This document shows positions 25,351 to 34,140 of a stretch of 64,000 bases of DNA, in pieces. Position numbers and translations under genes: made by a program. The stretch's first letter is position 1, and the number at the start of each line of letters is the position of its first letter. The notes under the pieces were generated by a model that was not told where the DNA came from, did not search any database, and was given only the letters and a program-made list of their open reading frames with translations. This DNA is from Arthrobacter sp. M4 (GTDB taxonomy: Bacteria > Actinomycetota > Actinomycetes > Actinomycetales > Micrococcaceae), in assembly GCF_020251205.1 (NCBI RefSeq), contig NZ_JAIWYX010000002.1, forward strand, positions 1 through 64,000, written 5' to 3'.

Positions 25351-26652
25351 ATGGGGATCAAGGACAAGGCGCTGGCCTTCGGCAAGCGGTTCAAGCTCGA
25401 CTCGCACCACGCAATCGAGCGCTTCGGGGTGTTCTTCGGCATCTTCGCTGTGATGGGGCTGGTCGTGGTGGGCGGCTCGGGTGCCGCCGCCTTCAAGGCG
25501 GGCAGCGACGCGGTGTCGCACACCGCCCTCTACAACACCGAGTTCACCTCCTCGAAGACCCAGCTCAAGGGCACGGTCGACGGGGTCTACACCAATCACA
25601 CCGGCAACAGGGCACTGGTCATGATGCACTTCCCCGCCAGCGCGGCGATCTCGTACAACGCGGCGGACTACCAGGCCTTCCTGCTGGGCACCAACGACAA
25701 GCTGCAGACCGAGAAGGTCAGCACCAGCGGAATCAGGGGCACCTTCCACGTCTTCGGCTCGACCGGTTACGTCGGGGTCCTCCTGGACGCGGACCGGCCC
25801 TTCGACCGGCAGGTGCTCAACCTGACCGTCCGCGCGAACGCCGAGCTGACCTACGACGAGCGGCAGCAGAGCAGGGATGACCAGGTTGTGGGCGACTCGA
25901 GCTTCAAGAAGTACGACCAGTGGCGCGTGATCATCAACCCGGGTGCGTCGGGCACCACCGACATCCCGGCCCTGGACGCGGCCAGCTTCGACCCGGCCCG
26001 GGCCTATTACGACGTCGTGCTGAAGACCCAGGAGCAGCAGACGCGGGACAAGCTCGACCAGAAGCTGCTCGCCATGCGCACGAGCTTGAAGCAGGTCGAG
26101 TCGTACACCTCCGACCTGGCGACCACCAAGGTCGATGGGCTTTTCCTCCGTCCGCCGGCCGTTCCGACCTCCATCGCAGGTGATCAGGTGGCTGGTGCCT
26201 CGGCGGCCGAGGCCAAGGACGGGAAGGCGACGCTCGAGCTGAAGACGGGCCATGTCGTGCCCGGCGGATTCGACTTCAACTGGCGCGCGGGCAACGTCTA
26301 TGCCGGCTACCTCGACACGCTCGTGCACGCCGGGAAGGGCTATGTGCAGTTCCTCGCCGACAAGCGCGCCGAGGGCAGCGACAGCACGAGCCAGCAGGTC
26401 TCGGACATGAAGTGGGTCCTCTCCGATGGCACCGACCTGAAGAAGGACTACCGGTCCTCCGATGTGACGATGCGCCCGCTCACGAACGTGATGAACAACC
26501 TCTCCCAGGCCTACCAGGACTACGGCAAGGCCAAGTCGGAGTACCAGTCCGGGCTCCTGCTCGAGCTGCTCGGCCTGGACGTGAAGCTGCGCGATGTGCA
26601 GTCCAACAGCACTGCGAACTCGGCCGGGGACTTCCTGACCGTCTATCACTGA
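25351..26652 (+). CDS. Transfer-region protein with one N-terminal TM and a large external domain
   Basis: In the 433-residue protein, residues 26-50 (FGVFFGIFAVMGLVVVGGSGAAAF) form a single transmembrane segment. The remaining 380 residues, rich in beta-forming stretches and with a helical stalk (KTQEQQTRDKLDQKLLAMRTSL), should lie outside the membrane. It belongs to the transfer operon between the pilin-like and the hydrolase genes, so it is a candidate T4SS core component. I do not recognise the family. Confidence 0.6.
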   Translation: MGIKDKALAFGKRFKLDSHHAIERFGVFFGIFAVMGLVVVGGSGAAAFKAGSDAVSHTALYNTEFTSSKTQLKGTVDGVYTNHTGNRALVMMHFPASAAISYNAADYQAFLLGTNDKLQTEKVSTSGIRGTFHVFGSTGYVGVLLDADRPFDRQVLNLTVRANAELTYDERQQSRDDQVVGDSSFKKYDQWRVIINPGASGTTDIPALDAASFDPARAYYDVVLKTQEQQTRDKLDQKLLAMRTSLKQVESYTSDLATTKVDGLFLRPPAVPTSIAGDQVAGASAAEAKDGKATLELKTGHVVPGGFDFNWRAGNVYAGYLDTLVHAGKGYVQFLADKRAEGSDSTSQQVSDMKWVLSDGTDLKKDYRSSDVTMRPLTNVMNNLSQAYQDYGKAKSEYQSGLLLELLGLDVKLRDVQSNSTANSAGDFLTVYH

Positions 26653-26710
26653 GCGCGCTCCACGGAGCGGGCAGTCACCACCCAGGCATCGAGCCGGAAA
26701 GGACAAGCTT

Positions 26711-29002
26711 ATGGCCATCGACAAGCCGACGCGGCGGGATGACCCGGCCCGGCGCGCTGCATCGCCCCGCGGGGACCGCAGGTCCGCCGACGGGGGTGCG
26801 AAGGAGGAGTCGCAGCCCCCTCGTCGTGAGGGGTCCGGCGAACGCCGCGCCGGGCCCCGTACCGGAGCGGCCTCCGCTCCTTCCCCGTCCGGGGATGCAG
26901 CCAAGGGCCTGCCGAAAACCCCGGGGGCCTCCCCCGCGCCGCAGCCCGTGGACCCGACGCCTGCGGGCCGCGGGTCGAAGCACCTGGGAGCCGCACCGGC
27001 CCCGGACGCAGGGGCTGCCGCTGGCAAGGCCGCAGGTACGGCCGACACAGCCAGCAAGACCAGCAAGGCTGCCAAGGTTGCCAAGAGCCTCGACGGTGTC
27101 GCCGCCGGGGCGGCCGGGGGAGCTGCCCGCAAGGCGGTCGAGGGTGACGGCAGCAGCGCGGTTCGCCGCGGTGCCGGCCGGTACGCGGGAGCGGCTGCCT
27201 CGGGAGCTGTCGCCGGGGCGCAGGCCGGAGCCGCCGCCGGCGGTGTCGGCGCGCTGCCCGGGGCAGCGGTCGGCGCTGCCAAGAATGTGGGCTTGGAGAC
27301 CGGCAAGGATGTTGTCGACGGTGCGTCCAAGGTCACCGGCGGAGGTCCGGACGCCGAGTCTGCCGACAAGCGGCTTGGTGCCGGGGGCACCGGCTACGAG
27401 CGGACCTCGCAGAAGGAGAAGGACGGCCAGCTGCTGTCCAAGACCGCTAAGGGTGTCGCCGTCGGCGGCACCGCGGCGGCCGCTCCCCCGGCTGCTGGGC
27501 TTCTCATGGTCATGGCCTTCCTGAAGTGGCTCAAGACCATGTTCTTCGCGATGCTCGCGATGGCCGCCAACGCGGCCAGCATGATCTGGGGTTTCATCCT
27601 CGGGATCGCCAAGGCGGTGGGGCACACGATCGCCGCACCGTTCATCGCACTGGGCGGGCTGGTCGGCAAGGCGGCAGGAGCCGTGTTCGGGGTCACCGTG
27701 ACGGCCACCGTCGCCCCGGTGGCCACGGCCGCATCCGGGGTGGCTGCGACCGTTGCCGCGGTGGCTGTGCTCAGCACGGTCCTCACGGGTGTGCTCGACC
27801 AGGCCGGCCTCGATGGCGGCCGCGGCTCGACCATGACCAACTGCATCGTCAATGTCAGCCGCAACGGCCCCGGCGCTGACGTCCCGGCGAACACCGAGAC
27901 GAACGCCCGGGCGGTCTACTCCGTGCTGAAGACCTGGGGTATGCCCGAGGAGAACATCGCGGGCATCCTGGGCAACTGGTCGCAGGAATCGGGCGTGGAC
28001 CCCACCAGCGTGGAGGGCATCTACAACGAGCCCTACCAGATCGGCCCGCGCAAGCAGACCGCCTGGGACGGGAACTTCACCCACATCCCCGGCCAGTCGC
28101 ACGGCGGCATCGGTCTGGGCCAGTGGTCGAACGGGCGCACCACGATGCTCCTGGACTATGCCAAGTCCAAGAACCTGGACTGGTACACCATCAAGGCCCA
28201 GCTGGCATTCATGGTGGAGGGCGACAGCCCGGGGGACGTGGCCGTGTTCAAGGACATGATCAAGACCTCGCAGGGCTCTCCCTCTGCTGCTGCACTGCAC
28301 TTCCACGACAAGTGGGAGCGCTCGGCCGACAACGCCTCACAGCTGCAGGAGCGTAAGGCCGACGCCGAGATGTGGTTCGGCAAGATGAGCGGCTGGACCG
28401 TCGACACCTCGGTCGTGGGCGGGGTCCAGGACATCGTGGGCGGCATTGTCGACACGGTCGGCAGCGGGATCCGCTCCATCTTCGGCAACTGCGACAGCGA
28501 CACCAAGGTGCGCCCGGGCAGCCTCGTCGACGGCGGCATGAACGAGGAGCAGGCCCGGCAACTGATCGACCTGTACAACCAGGAGGGCGACAAGTTCCTG
28601 GACGACAAGTACGGCGCTGGCGGACCGGGTTCCTGCGGCGATAACCACGCCATGAACTGCGTGTCGTTCTCGGTCTACTTCATGAACAAGTACACCTCGT
28701 TCCAGCAGTACCCGCCGGGCGACGGCATCCAGACAGCCCACGCGATCGCGTCCATGACGGGCAAGCAGGTCTCGAGTACGCCGACGGCGTACTCGGTCGG
28801 TTCCGGGCCGGGTACGGGGTCCGCGGGCCACACCCTCGTGGTGCTGGGCGTGCAGGGCGACAAGGTCATCCTCGGTGAGGCCGGCTATTGCGCGTTCATG
28901 GGCCGCGTTCGCGTTGACAGTGCGGAGCGGATGAAGTCCGAGGGGTGGGTGTTCGTCGACGTCACGGACCTCATCACCACGGGCGGCAACCTCCCGGCGT
29001 AG
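26711..29002 (+). CDS. Membrane-anchored cell-wall hydrolase with lysozyme-like and CHAP domains
   Basis: The 763-residue protein has residues 1-230 rich in Ala, Gly, Pro and Lys, a hydrophobic block with several possible TM segments (about residues 255-370), a phage tail lysozyme-like domain (ENIAGILGNWSQESGVDP, then GGIGLGQWSNGRT, residues 415-530) with Glu in SQES as probable catalytic acid, and a C-terminal CHAP amidase (SCGDNHAMNCVSFSVYFMN near residue 640, then GHTLVVLGV). In place of VirB1, such two-headed hydrolases open the wall for conjugation in Gram-positive elements. A ribosome binding site (GGAAAGGA) precedes ATG 26,711, and a strong terminator follows. Confidence 0.82.
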   Translation: MAIDKPTRRDDPARRAASPRGDRRSADGGAKEESQPPRREGSGERRAGPRTGAASAPSPSGDAAKGLPKTPGASPAPQPVDPTPAGRGSKHLGAAPAPDAGAAAGKAAGTADTASKTSKAAKVAKSLDGVAAGAAGGAARKAVEGDGSSAVRRGAGRYAGAAASGAVAGAQAGAAAGGVGALPGAAVGAAKNVGLETGKDVVDGASKVTGGGPDAESADKRLGAGGTGYERTSQKEKDGQLLSKTAKGVAVGGTAAAAPPAAGLLMVMAFLKWLKTMFFAMLAMAANAASMIWGFILGIAKAVGHTIAAPFIALGGLVGKAAGAVFGVTVTATVAPVATAASGVAATVAAVAVLSTVLTGVLDQAGLDGGRGSTMTNCIVNVSRNGPGADVPANTETNARAVYSVLKTWGMPEENIAGILGNWSQESGVDPTSVEGIYNEPYQIGPRKQTAWDGNFTHIPGQSHGGIGLGQWSNGRTTMLLDYAKSKNLDWYTIKAQLAFMVEGDSPGDVAVFKDMIKTSQGSPSAAALHFHDKWERSADNASQLQERKADAEMWFGKMSGWTVDTSVVGGVQDIVGGIVDTVGSGIRSIFGNCDSDTKVRPGSLVDGGMNEEQARQLIDLYNQEGDKFLDDKYGAGGPGSCGDNHAMNCVSFSVYFMNKYTSFQQYPPGDGIQTAHAIASMTGKQVSSTPTAYSVGSGPGTGSAGHTLVVLGVQGDKVILGEAGYCAFMGRVRVDSAERMKSEGWVFVDVTDLITTGGNLPA

Positions 29003-29014
29003 CCGGCGGAAGCA

Positions 29015-29047
29015 GGGCCGGTGTCCGGACGATCCGGGCACCGGCCC
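29015..29047 (+). terminator. Terminator after the cell-wall hydrolase gene
   Basis: GGGCCGGTGTCCGGA (29,015-29,029) pairs with TCCGGGCACCGGCCC (29,033-29,047) around a 3-nt loop, followed by TTTC. Confidence 0.85.
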
Positions 29048-29079
29048 TTTCTGCGTCCCGATCCGCGCGCAGTGACCTG

Positions 29080-29124
29080 TCGAATGGGGCAGACTCGTTA
29101 TTGAATGGCCATTGAAGATAGACT
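29080..29124 (+). promoter_or_regulatory. Promoter/operator region of the VirB8-like gene cluster
   Basis: The region carries TCGAATGG (29,080-29,087), GACTCGT (29,092-29,098) and TTGAATGG (29,101-29,108), followed by TAGACT at 29,119-29,124. A second -10 candidate is TATATG overlapping the start codon. The motifs recur in other intergenic regions of the element. Confidence 0.5.
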
Positions 29125-29136
29125 TGGGAGTCATAT

Positions 29137-30111
29137 ATGAGGACAACGCGAGAAAGGGCGGGCATCGTGACGAGTGCGGATGATGATGCGCGTGGCAGGG
29201 CCGGGGACACGGTCAAGGACGAGGACGGCGCGCCGAAGAAGCTGAAGGCCCCCGCCACCCGCAGGCGGGTCAGCGGGGTCGAACTCGAGGCCCGCTTCGA
29301 GGGCTGGCGCTCCGAGCGGAGCGGAGAGCGGCAGGCACGCACTCCGGAGGAGTCGGCGCGGCGGACGCGCCTGGTTTTGAGCGCCGCAATGGGCGTGGCG
29401 ATCCTCGGGCTCGCGGCGGCCGCGGGAGTGAGCGGCAAGGGATTCGAGGCGGAGCACGCGGCCAACGCCAACCGGATCTCCGCGCTCCAGGTCCAGATCG
29501 AGGATGACAGGAGCACTCCGGTCGCCCCGGATCTGCCCGGAAAGATGACGCGGCTGATGGAGGCGGCCGCAAAGGACGCCCAGAAGGTCGCGGAGGCCCA
29601 GCAGCGCTTCGCGCAGCTGCACCACGAGGCGGCGACACAGCCCAATGCGGGCAACGGTACGCCGAACGCGGCGACACTGCAGATCGCCGAGCACCGCCGG
29701 ACGCTGGCACCCCTGTTCAGCCCGCGCTCGTTCCTGGCTGACGAGAAGGGGGCCTACTCCTGGACCTCTGTGACGCCGTTCGACCCGAGCACGCAGATCG
29801 ACCCGCGGTTCCCCTGGTACGTGCGCTACGAGGGTTTGAAGGCTTCCTCGCCCGGAGCATACGCCTGGTCGGTCGAGTCGGTAATGCCGGACCTCGCCAC
29901 CCAGGACGCCACGGGCACCACGCGCACGGCGCGGGTGATCTGGCTGTGCCGGGACACCGCGGGTGGACAGGTGCTGGCGTGGGCGAACGCGGCCTACTCC
30001 TACGACGGGAAGGTCGGGACTTTCGCGGATCTTAAGGTCGTGGTGACCGCCGCCGGCGCGGAGCACCAGCAGGGCGCATCGACGACGGGCAACGGAAGCG
30101 GAGAGGGCTGA
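29137..30111 (+). CDS. One-TM transfer protein, VirB8-like cluster member 1
   Basis: The 324-residue protein has a charged cytoplasmic N-terminus of about 75 residues, one TM segment (VLSAAMGVAILGLAAAAGVSG, residues 77-97), a short coiled stretch (ANRISALQVQIEDD) and an external C-terminal domain (YVRYEGLKASSPGAYAWSVE and onward). GGGAG lies 6 bases before ATG 29,137; a GTG at 29,167 is an alternative. It is the first of four genes with the same layout. The C-terminal domain resembles NTF2-like/VirB8-type T4SS scaffold domains in size and predicted strand order, which is inference. Confidence 0.6.
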   Translation: MRTTRERAGIVTSADDDARGRAGDTVKDEDGAPKKLKAPATRRRVSGVELEARFEGWRSERSGERQARTPEESARRTRLVLSAAMGVAILGLAAAAGVSGKGFEAEHAANANRISALQVQIEDDRSTPVAPDLPGKMTRLMEAAAKDAQKVAEAQQRFAQLHHEAATQPNAGNGTPNAATLQIAEHRRTLAPLFSPRSFLADEKGAYSWTSVTPFDPSTQIDPRFPWYVRYEGLKASSPGAYAWSVESVMPDLATQDATGTTRTARVIWLCRDTAGGQVLAWANAAYSYDGKVGTFADLKVVVTAAGAEHQQGASTTGNGSGEG

Positions 30112-30833
30112 TGATGCCGGAGCAGCAGATTGACGGCACGGACGAAACGGCAGCGCCGGAACCGGGCTTCATGCGGCGCAACGCCCTGGTGGTCGGGGTC
30201 GCGGTACTGCTGGTTACCGCCGTGACGGTGACCGGCCTGACCTGGGGGTCCCAGCGCAGCGCACTGGATCAGCAGCAGCAGACGATTACGGGCCTTCAGG
30301 GTCAGCTTGCCTCGGTCGGGACCGCGAAGTCCGAGCCGGTCGAGCAGGATGTCATGCAGTCGCTCGGCGTGAGCCAGAGCCGGATCCACGACGACACGCA
30401 GATCGTGGACCGCCTGGTGAAGACGGCATTCACCTGGGACTCCGGCCAGGCCTACGAGGCCGCTCGCCGGGACCTGAAAGAGCGCTACCACCTGTCCGAG
30501 GACGAGCAGTTCCTGAAGCAGTTCATGCCGCCGGCGCGCTTCAACGAAGACGCCTCGGGCAAGCGCTACTACTACATCGACACGCAAGGGCTGAACTCGG
30601 CGGTCAATGCCGACGCGGACCTCGAGGTCGTGAAGGTCACCGCGGACGAGTACACGTATGCCGTGCAGGTCGAGGTGGCGGTTACCTCCGATGCGGTGTC
30701 CCAGAACAAGGTGGCACCGGACCGGGTCAAGTCGTACCGGACCGTGCTGGTGTACCTCACCGTCGACGCGCAAGGGAAGGTCTCTGGTCTGTCCGCCATT
30801 CCCGCTGGCGGTTCGACTCGTCATTCCAGATGA
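30111..30833 (+). CDS. One-TM transfer protein, VirB8-like cluster member 2
   Basis: The 240-residue protein starts with ATG sharing one base with the previous stop. The TM segment is at residues 20-42 (ALVVGVAVLLVTAVTVTGLTW), then a coiled stretch (QQQQTITGLQGQLAS) and an external domain with FTWDSGQAYEAARRDLKERY and a strand-rich C-terminus. This is the clearest VirB8/NTF2-like member of the four: helix bundle first, then a curved sheet of about 100 residues. It probably forms the periplasm-side or wall-side scaffold of the transfer channel. Confidence 0.6.
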   Translation: MMPEQQIDGTDETAAPEPGFMRRNALVVGVAVLLVTAVTVTGLTWGSQRSALDQQQQTITGLQGQLASVGTAKSEPVEQDVMQSLGVSQSRIHDDTQIVDRLVKTAFTWDSGQAYEAARRDLKERYHLSEDEQFLKQFMPPARFNEDASGKRYYYIDTQGLNSAVNADADLEVVKVTADEYTYAVQVEVAVTSDAVSQNKVAPDRVKSYRTVLVYLTVDAQGKVSGLSAIPAGGSTRHSR

Positions 30834-30854
30834 TTCGACTCCCTTTCGACTCAT
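30813..30854 (+). promoter_or_regulatory. Repeated TCGACTC(G/A)T motifs before the third VirB8-like gene
   Basis: TCGACTCGT (30,813-30,821) and TCGACTCAT (30,846-30,854) flank ATTCGACT, with GATAGAG following at 30,861. The first copy lies in the end of the preceding coding sequence. A secondary promoter inside the cluster is likely. Confidence 0.4.
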
Positions 30855-30906
30855 CTTCTTGATAGAGTTGTACTGGTATTCGAGACGAAGAGCGAGTTGA
30901 GGGGCA

Positions 30907-31713
30907 ATGGCATCGACAAAGATCGGCGAGTCGGGTGTGCAGGCTGACAAGCCTGTCCGCAAGACCCGCTTCGTGGCCGCGCCGGACGCCGGTGCGGCAC
31001 CGGGCGACGCCGACCCTACTGGGGACGGAAATGTCCCGGGTGCGCTGATGAGCCGCCGGGCGGCCATCGGCGGGGTGTGCATGGGGGCAGCTGCGCTGCT
31101 CTGCTTCCTGGTCGGCGCAGGTCTCTCTGGTGGCGAGGCCATCGTCAGCCACGACAAGGCTCAGCAGATCGTCTCCCTGCGCGAGCAGATCCGCACCGCC
31201 GAGGTGCGCACCGACGCCCTCCCGGAGGCCAAGGACGCTGACCGCGCCATGGTCACGGCACAGGGAGCTGCGGAACAGATCGCCCGGTTGCAGAACGAGT
31301 ACCGCTACCTGACACCCTCGGTGGCAGACTCGGGCGGGACGCTGGACCAGGCTGCCGCCGAGCCGACGCGCCGGAACCTCACCCCGTACTTCGCCCCCGA
31401 CGTCGGGCAGGCCACTCTCCAACCCTGGTACCTGCTGGCCTCCGACAAGGACGTCGCCGCGGGCAACGAGATTCCGATGAGCTTCGACTCCGGCTTCAAG
31501 TGGGTCGCCCAGCGCCCTTACTCGGTCGAGGTGGACGGCACGATCCGGGTCACCTGGTTGGCGGTGCAGACCCGCCCGGCGGCCGGGCAGGCCCCGGCGG
31601 TACTGGCCTGGGCCCGGGCTGACTACGACATGACCCGCAAGAGCTTCTCCGGGGTCCAGACCGGAACGACGACCACGGGCGAGGCCCTGCGGCAGGAGGT
31701 GAAGGCACCGTGA
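30907..31713 (+). CDS. One-TM transfer protein, VirB8-like cluster member 3
   Basis: The 268-residue protein has TM segment AAIGGVCMGAAALLCFLVGAG (residues 51-71), a heptad-like segment (AQQIVSLREQIRTAEVRTDAL) and a C-terminal domain similar in layout to member 1, including TIRVTWLAVQT beside PAVLAWARADYD, which parallels ARVIWLCRDT and QVLAWANAAY in member 1. TGAGGGG lies just upstream of the ATG. The repeated pattern suggests that the four genes arose by duplication. Confidence 0.6.
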   Translation: MASTKIGESGVQADKPVRKTRFVAAPDAGAAPGDADPTGDGNVPGALMSRRAAIGGVCMGAAALLCFLVGAGLSGGEAIVSHDKAQQIVSLREQIRTAEVRTDALPEAKDADRAMVTAQGAAEQIARLQNEYRYLTPSVADSGGTLDQAAAEPTRRNLTPYFAPDVGQATLQPWYLLASDKDVAAGNEIPMSFDSGFKWVAQRPYSVEVDGTIRVTWLAVQTRPAAGQAPAVLAWARADYDMTRKSFSGVQTGTTTTGEALRQEVKAP

Positions 31714-32441
31714 TCGAGGACGTGAAGGACTGGGTGCGAGCGAGGGCCGGGAAGGTCCTGGTCTGCAGCACCGGAACGCTGCTGGGCCTGTCGCTGCTCT
31801 CTCTGGCCCCGGCGCTGCTGGCCGACGGTTCGGCGGACGCCGACGCCAAGGCCGACCAGCTCATCGTCCAGCTCCAGGGCAAGCAGGAGGACGCGCAGGC
31901 GGCACTTGAGACCAAGCACGCCCGGTTGCTGGCTGCCCTGCCGGGGATGGATGCCGAGCGGGCCGACCGGGACCGGGCCGCAGCGCGCTCGGTGCTGCTG
32001 AGCCTGACGGATTCTTCGGCCGCCTCGCGGACCCTCAAGGAGACGCAGGCCGCCCTCGACGCCCGGTACGGGTTTCTCGGGACCTCGTCCCCGACCCTCA
32101 CCGAGTTCATCCCGGAGTGGATGGCAGCGACCGGTGCCGGAATGGGCGCGGGGACGGCGTACCAGCTGGCCGACTTCGACGTCGACGTTGCCGCGGTGAA
32201 GGGCCTGGACTACTCCTACATCGGAGTGGCGCGCCTGGACCCGGTGTCCGCCGACGGCAAGTCCACGGCCAAAAGTGAGTACGTGGTCTTCACCTTCGCT
32301 ACCGGACAGGACGGCACAGTCGCCTCGTTCGAAGCGTACCGGGCCTCGGGCCGGACGCGGGACCAGCTTGCCGCGCAGAGGCCACCTGCCTCTGCTTCAC
32401 CGGCCGATACCGCCAGCCCCGGACCCAGCCACAGCGGCTGA
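31710..32441 (+). CDS. One-TM transfer protein, VirB8-like cluster member 4
   Basis: The 243-residue protein starts with GTG overlapping the previous stop by 4 bases. A TM segment near residues 14-36 (VLVCSTGTLLGLSLLSLAPALLA) is followed by a coiled stretch and a strand-rich external domain (YSYIGVARLDPVSADGKS, then EYVVFTFATGQDG). The layout equals the three genes before it, though the sequence is more diverged. It ends in a Ser/Pro/Ala tail. Confidence 0.58.
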   Translation: MIEDVKDWVRARAGKVLVCSTGTLLGLSLLSLAPALLADGSADADAKADQLIVQLQGKQEDAQAALETKHARLLAALPGMDAERADRDRAAARSVLLSLTDSSAASRTLKETQAALDARYGFLGTSSPTLTEFIPEWMAATGAGMGAGTAYQLADFDVDVAAVKGLDYSYIGVARLDPVSADGKSTAKSEYVVFTFATGQDGTVASFEAYRASGRTRDQLAAQRPPASASPADTASPGPSHSG

Positions 32442-32493
32442 CCGGCGGGACACCCGCACAGACACGACACGACAACAACGAAGGACGAGACGA

Positions 32494-33030
32494 ATGACGA
32501 TCCAGACTCTGGACAAGACCGGCAGCGCGACCGAGCACGAAGCCCGGGTGGAGGCTGCCACTGCAGTCCCCGTCGAGAAGGCCCCGGCCAAACCGAAGGC
32601 CGGGCGTGGCCCTTCGAAGCTGGCCGGCGCGCTGCGCCGCCTGGCCCCCGGGAAGGGCACCGGCGGATCGCCGGTGCTGATCTGGGCGGTGTTCTTCCGC
32701 TCGGTCGTGCTCATCGCCGACTACGTGCTGGCCTCGATGACTGCGATGGTCGTGATCCCGATGCTCGGCGCGTGGCTGCACCGGCAGTCGGGCGCAGCAA
32801 GCGGCGACCTGACCATGGCCGGAACCGTCGCAATGTGGATCGCCCCGCTGCTGTTTGTGGTCCTGTTGCTGGCCGCCGCGGAGATCGCCGCGATGCGCGG
32901 GATGTGGCGCTGGTCCACCCGCCGGATCCAGGCTGTGCGCGACGCCCGCACCCCGGCGCTGGCCCCGGCCACCGCCGCCCCCAGGACCACCCGCCCGAGC
33001 AAGAAGACCAACCGGAAGAGGAGCAACTGA
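32494..33030 (+). CDS. Two-TM hypothetical transfer protein
   Basis: The 178-residue protein has a basic Pro/Lys-rich N-terminus, two TM segments (about residues 64-92, VFFRSVVLIADYVLASMTAMVV; and 108-135, TVAMWIAPLLFVVLLLAAAEIAA), and a basic C-terminal tail ending in KKTNRKRSN. Its stop overlaps the next start by one base. It could be a VirB3-like or accessory channel protein, but no motif decides this. Confidence 0.55.
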   Translation: MTIQTLDKTGSATEHEARVEAATAVPVEKAPAKPKAGRGPSKLAGALRRLAPGKGTGGSPVLIWAVFFRSVVLIADYVLASMTAMVVIPMLGAWLHRQSGAASGDLTMAGTVAMWIAPLLFVVLLLAAAEIAAMRGMWRWSTRRIQAVRDARTPALAPATAAPRTTRPSKKTNRKRSN

Positions 33031-34046
33031 TGCGCACTGCTGGACTGATGATGAATGACGTGTGGGCCGACCGGGCCCTGCGGGAGCGTGGCGTGCAGGC
33101 GCACCGCTACGACGGCCTCGATGCCCAGATCGGGGTGCTGGTCGACTCTGTCGAGCTCAAGCACCGCGGCAAGGAGGAGAACTACCGACCCTACCTGCAC
33201 GTCGTGGGCGAGCTGCGCTCGATCACTCCTGCCGAGCCGCTGCCGTACGGGATCACCCAGGTGACCTACTCGCACGGCCAGGGCGAGAAGGTCGACGCCT
33301 TCTACGAGTTCGACGACGAGCAGCTGGTCGCACTGGCGGCCAAGGGCTACTTCAGCCCTTCGTTTACCGTGCCCGACCAGCTCACGGGGATCGAGTGGGA
33401 GCTGCCCGCCAGGGTGGATGCCCTCGTGCTCACCCCGTCCGGGGACCAGGCCGATGCTCCCGTGGTCTTCATGAACGTGCACCGCATCGCCGATCTCGAG
33501 ATCGACCTGGCCTCCACCGAGTACGACCTGGCGGCCTACTTCACTGACCGCTCCAAGGATGGTCATGGTCCGGTCGAGTCCGTCGTCGACCAGCGTGGCC
33601 TGCGGGCCCGCTCCGACGCGATCAACTCGCTGTTCAGCGAGGACGAGGTCGACTTGGTCGCGCAGGCGGAGAACCTCCAGCGGCCCGAGGAGCAGCAGCC
33701 GGCTGCCGAGGGCGTCACCGCACAGTTGCTGGCCGTCGAGGCCGAGATCACTGCTGAGCGCGAGCGGTATCAGGCTGAGCTGGAGCGCACTGAGGGCACG
33801 CCCGAGCACCTTTACCACCAGCGTGTGGCCCCGGCCCTGCACCTGGACGGACCGGAGGATGCTGCCGTCCCTGCGGACGCGGAGCCGGATGCCAGCGCGA
33901 CCCACGATCTGGACTTTGGTCTGGATGAGGAGGCCACCGGGCAGGAGATGCCCGCGCCGACGCTCGAGGAGCGCAAGCGCGAGGCCTCCCGCCGCGCCGC
34001 CGACCTCGACTTCGGCGAGGAAGACGGGCACGGCCTGGACCACTGA
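33030..34046 (+). CDS. Hypothetical cytoplasmic protein of the transfer operon
   Basis: The 338-residue protein has AGAGGAG upstream of the ATG and is coupled to the previous gene. The N-terminal 200 residues look like a compact alpha/beta domain; the C-terminal 120 residues are acidic with two DLDFG repeats. No nucleotide-binding motif or membrane segment is seen. It directly precedes the relaxase gene, so a relaxosome accessory role is possible. The family is not recognised. Confidence 0.5.
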   Translation: MRTAGLMMNDVWADRALRERGVQAHRYDGLDAQIGVLVDSVELKHRGKEENYRPYLHVVGELRSITPAEPLPYGITQVTYSHGQGEKVDAFYEFDDEQLVALAAKGYFSPSFTVPDQLTGIEWELPARVDALVLTPSGDQADAPVVFMNVHRIADLEIDLASTEYDLAAYFTDRSKDGHGPVESVVDQRGLRARSDAINSLFSEDEVDLVAQAENLQRPEEQQPAAEGVTAQLLAVEAEITAERERYQAELERTEGTPEHLYHQRVAPALHLDGPEDAAVPADAEPDASATHDLDFGLDEEATGQEMPAPTLEERKREASRRAADLDFGEEDGHGLDH

Positions 34047-34076
34047 GGCCGAGGCGGGCAGAGCAGTCATGACGGG

Positions 34077-34105
34077 CCCCGGTCGCTGGAGGACAGCGGC
34101 CGGGG
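34077..34105 (+). terminator. Hairpin terminator between the transfer operon and the relaxase gene
   Basis: CCCCGG-TCGCTG pairs with CAGCG-GCCGGGG around a GAGGA loop, followed by TTCTGTG. It lies 30 bases after the stop of the preceding gene. Confidence 0.65.
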
Positions 34106-34111
34106 TTCTGT

Positions 34112-34121
34112 GCATTCACAC
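34112..34121 (-). repeat. Inverted copy of GTGTGAATGC upstream of the relaxase gene
   Basis: GCATTCACAC is the reverse complement of the 10-mer found at 10,019 and 22,368. It sits between a terminator and the relaxase gene, a location where oriT or relaxase autoregulation sites are often found. Confidence 0.35.
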
Positions 34122-34140
34122 GACGGAGGGATGAGGCGGG

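Noticed and set aside
25144..28306. Large minus-strand frames of 748 and 543 residues opposite the transfer genes
   Set aside because: Both overlap the lysozyme/CHAP and one-TM protein genes, which have clear domains. The frames are Ala/Pro/Arg- or Gly-rich shadows.
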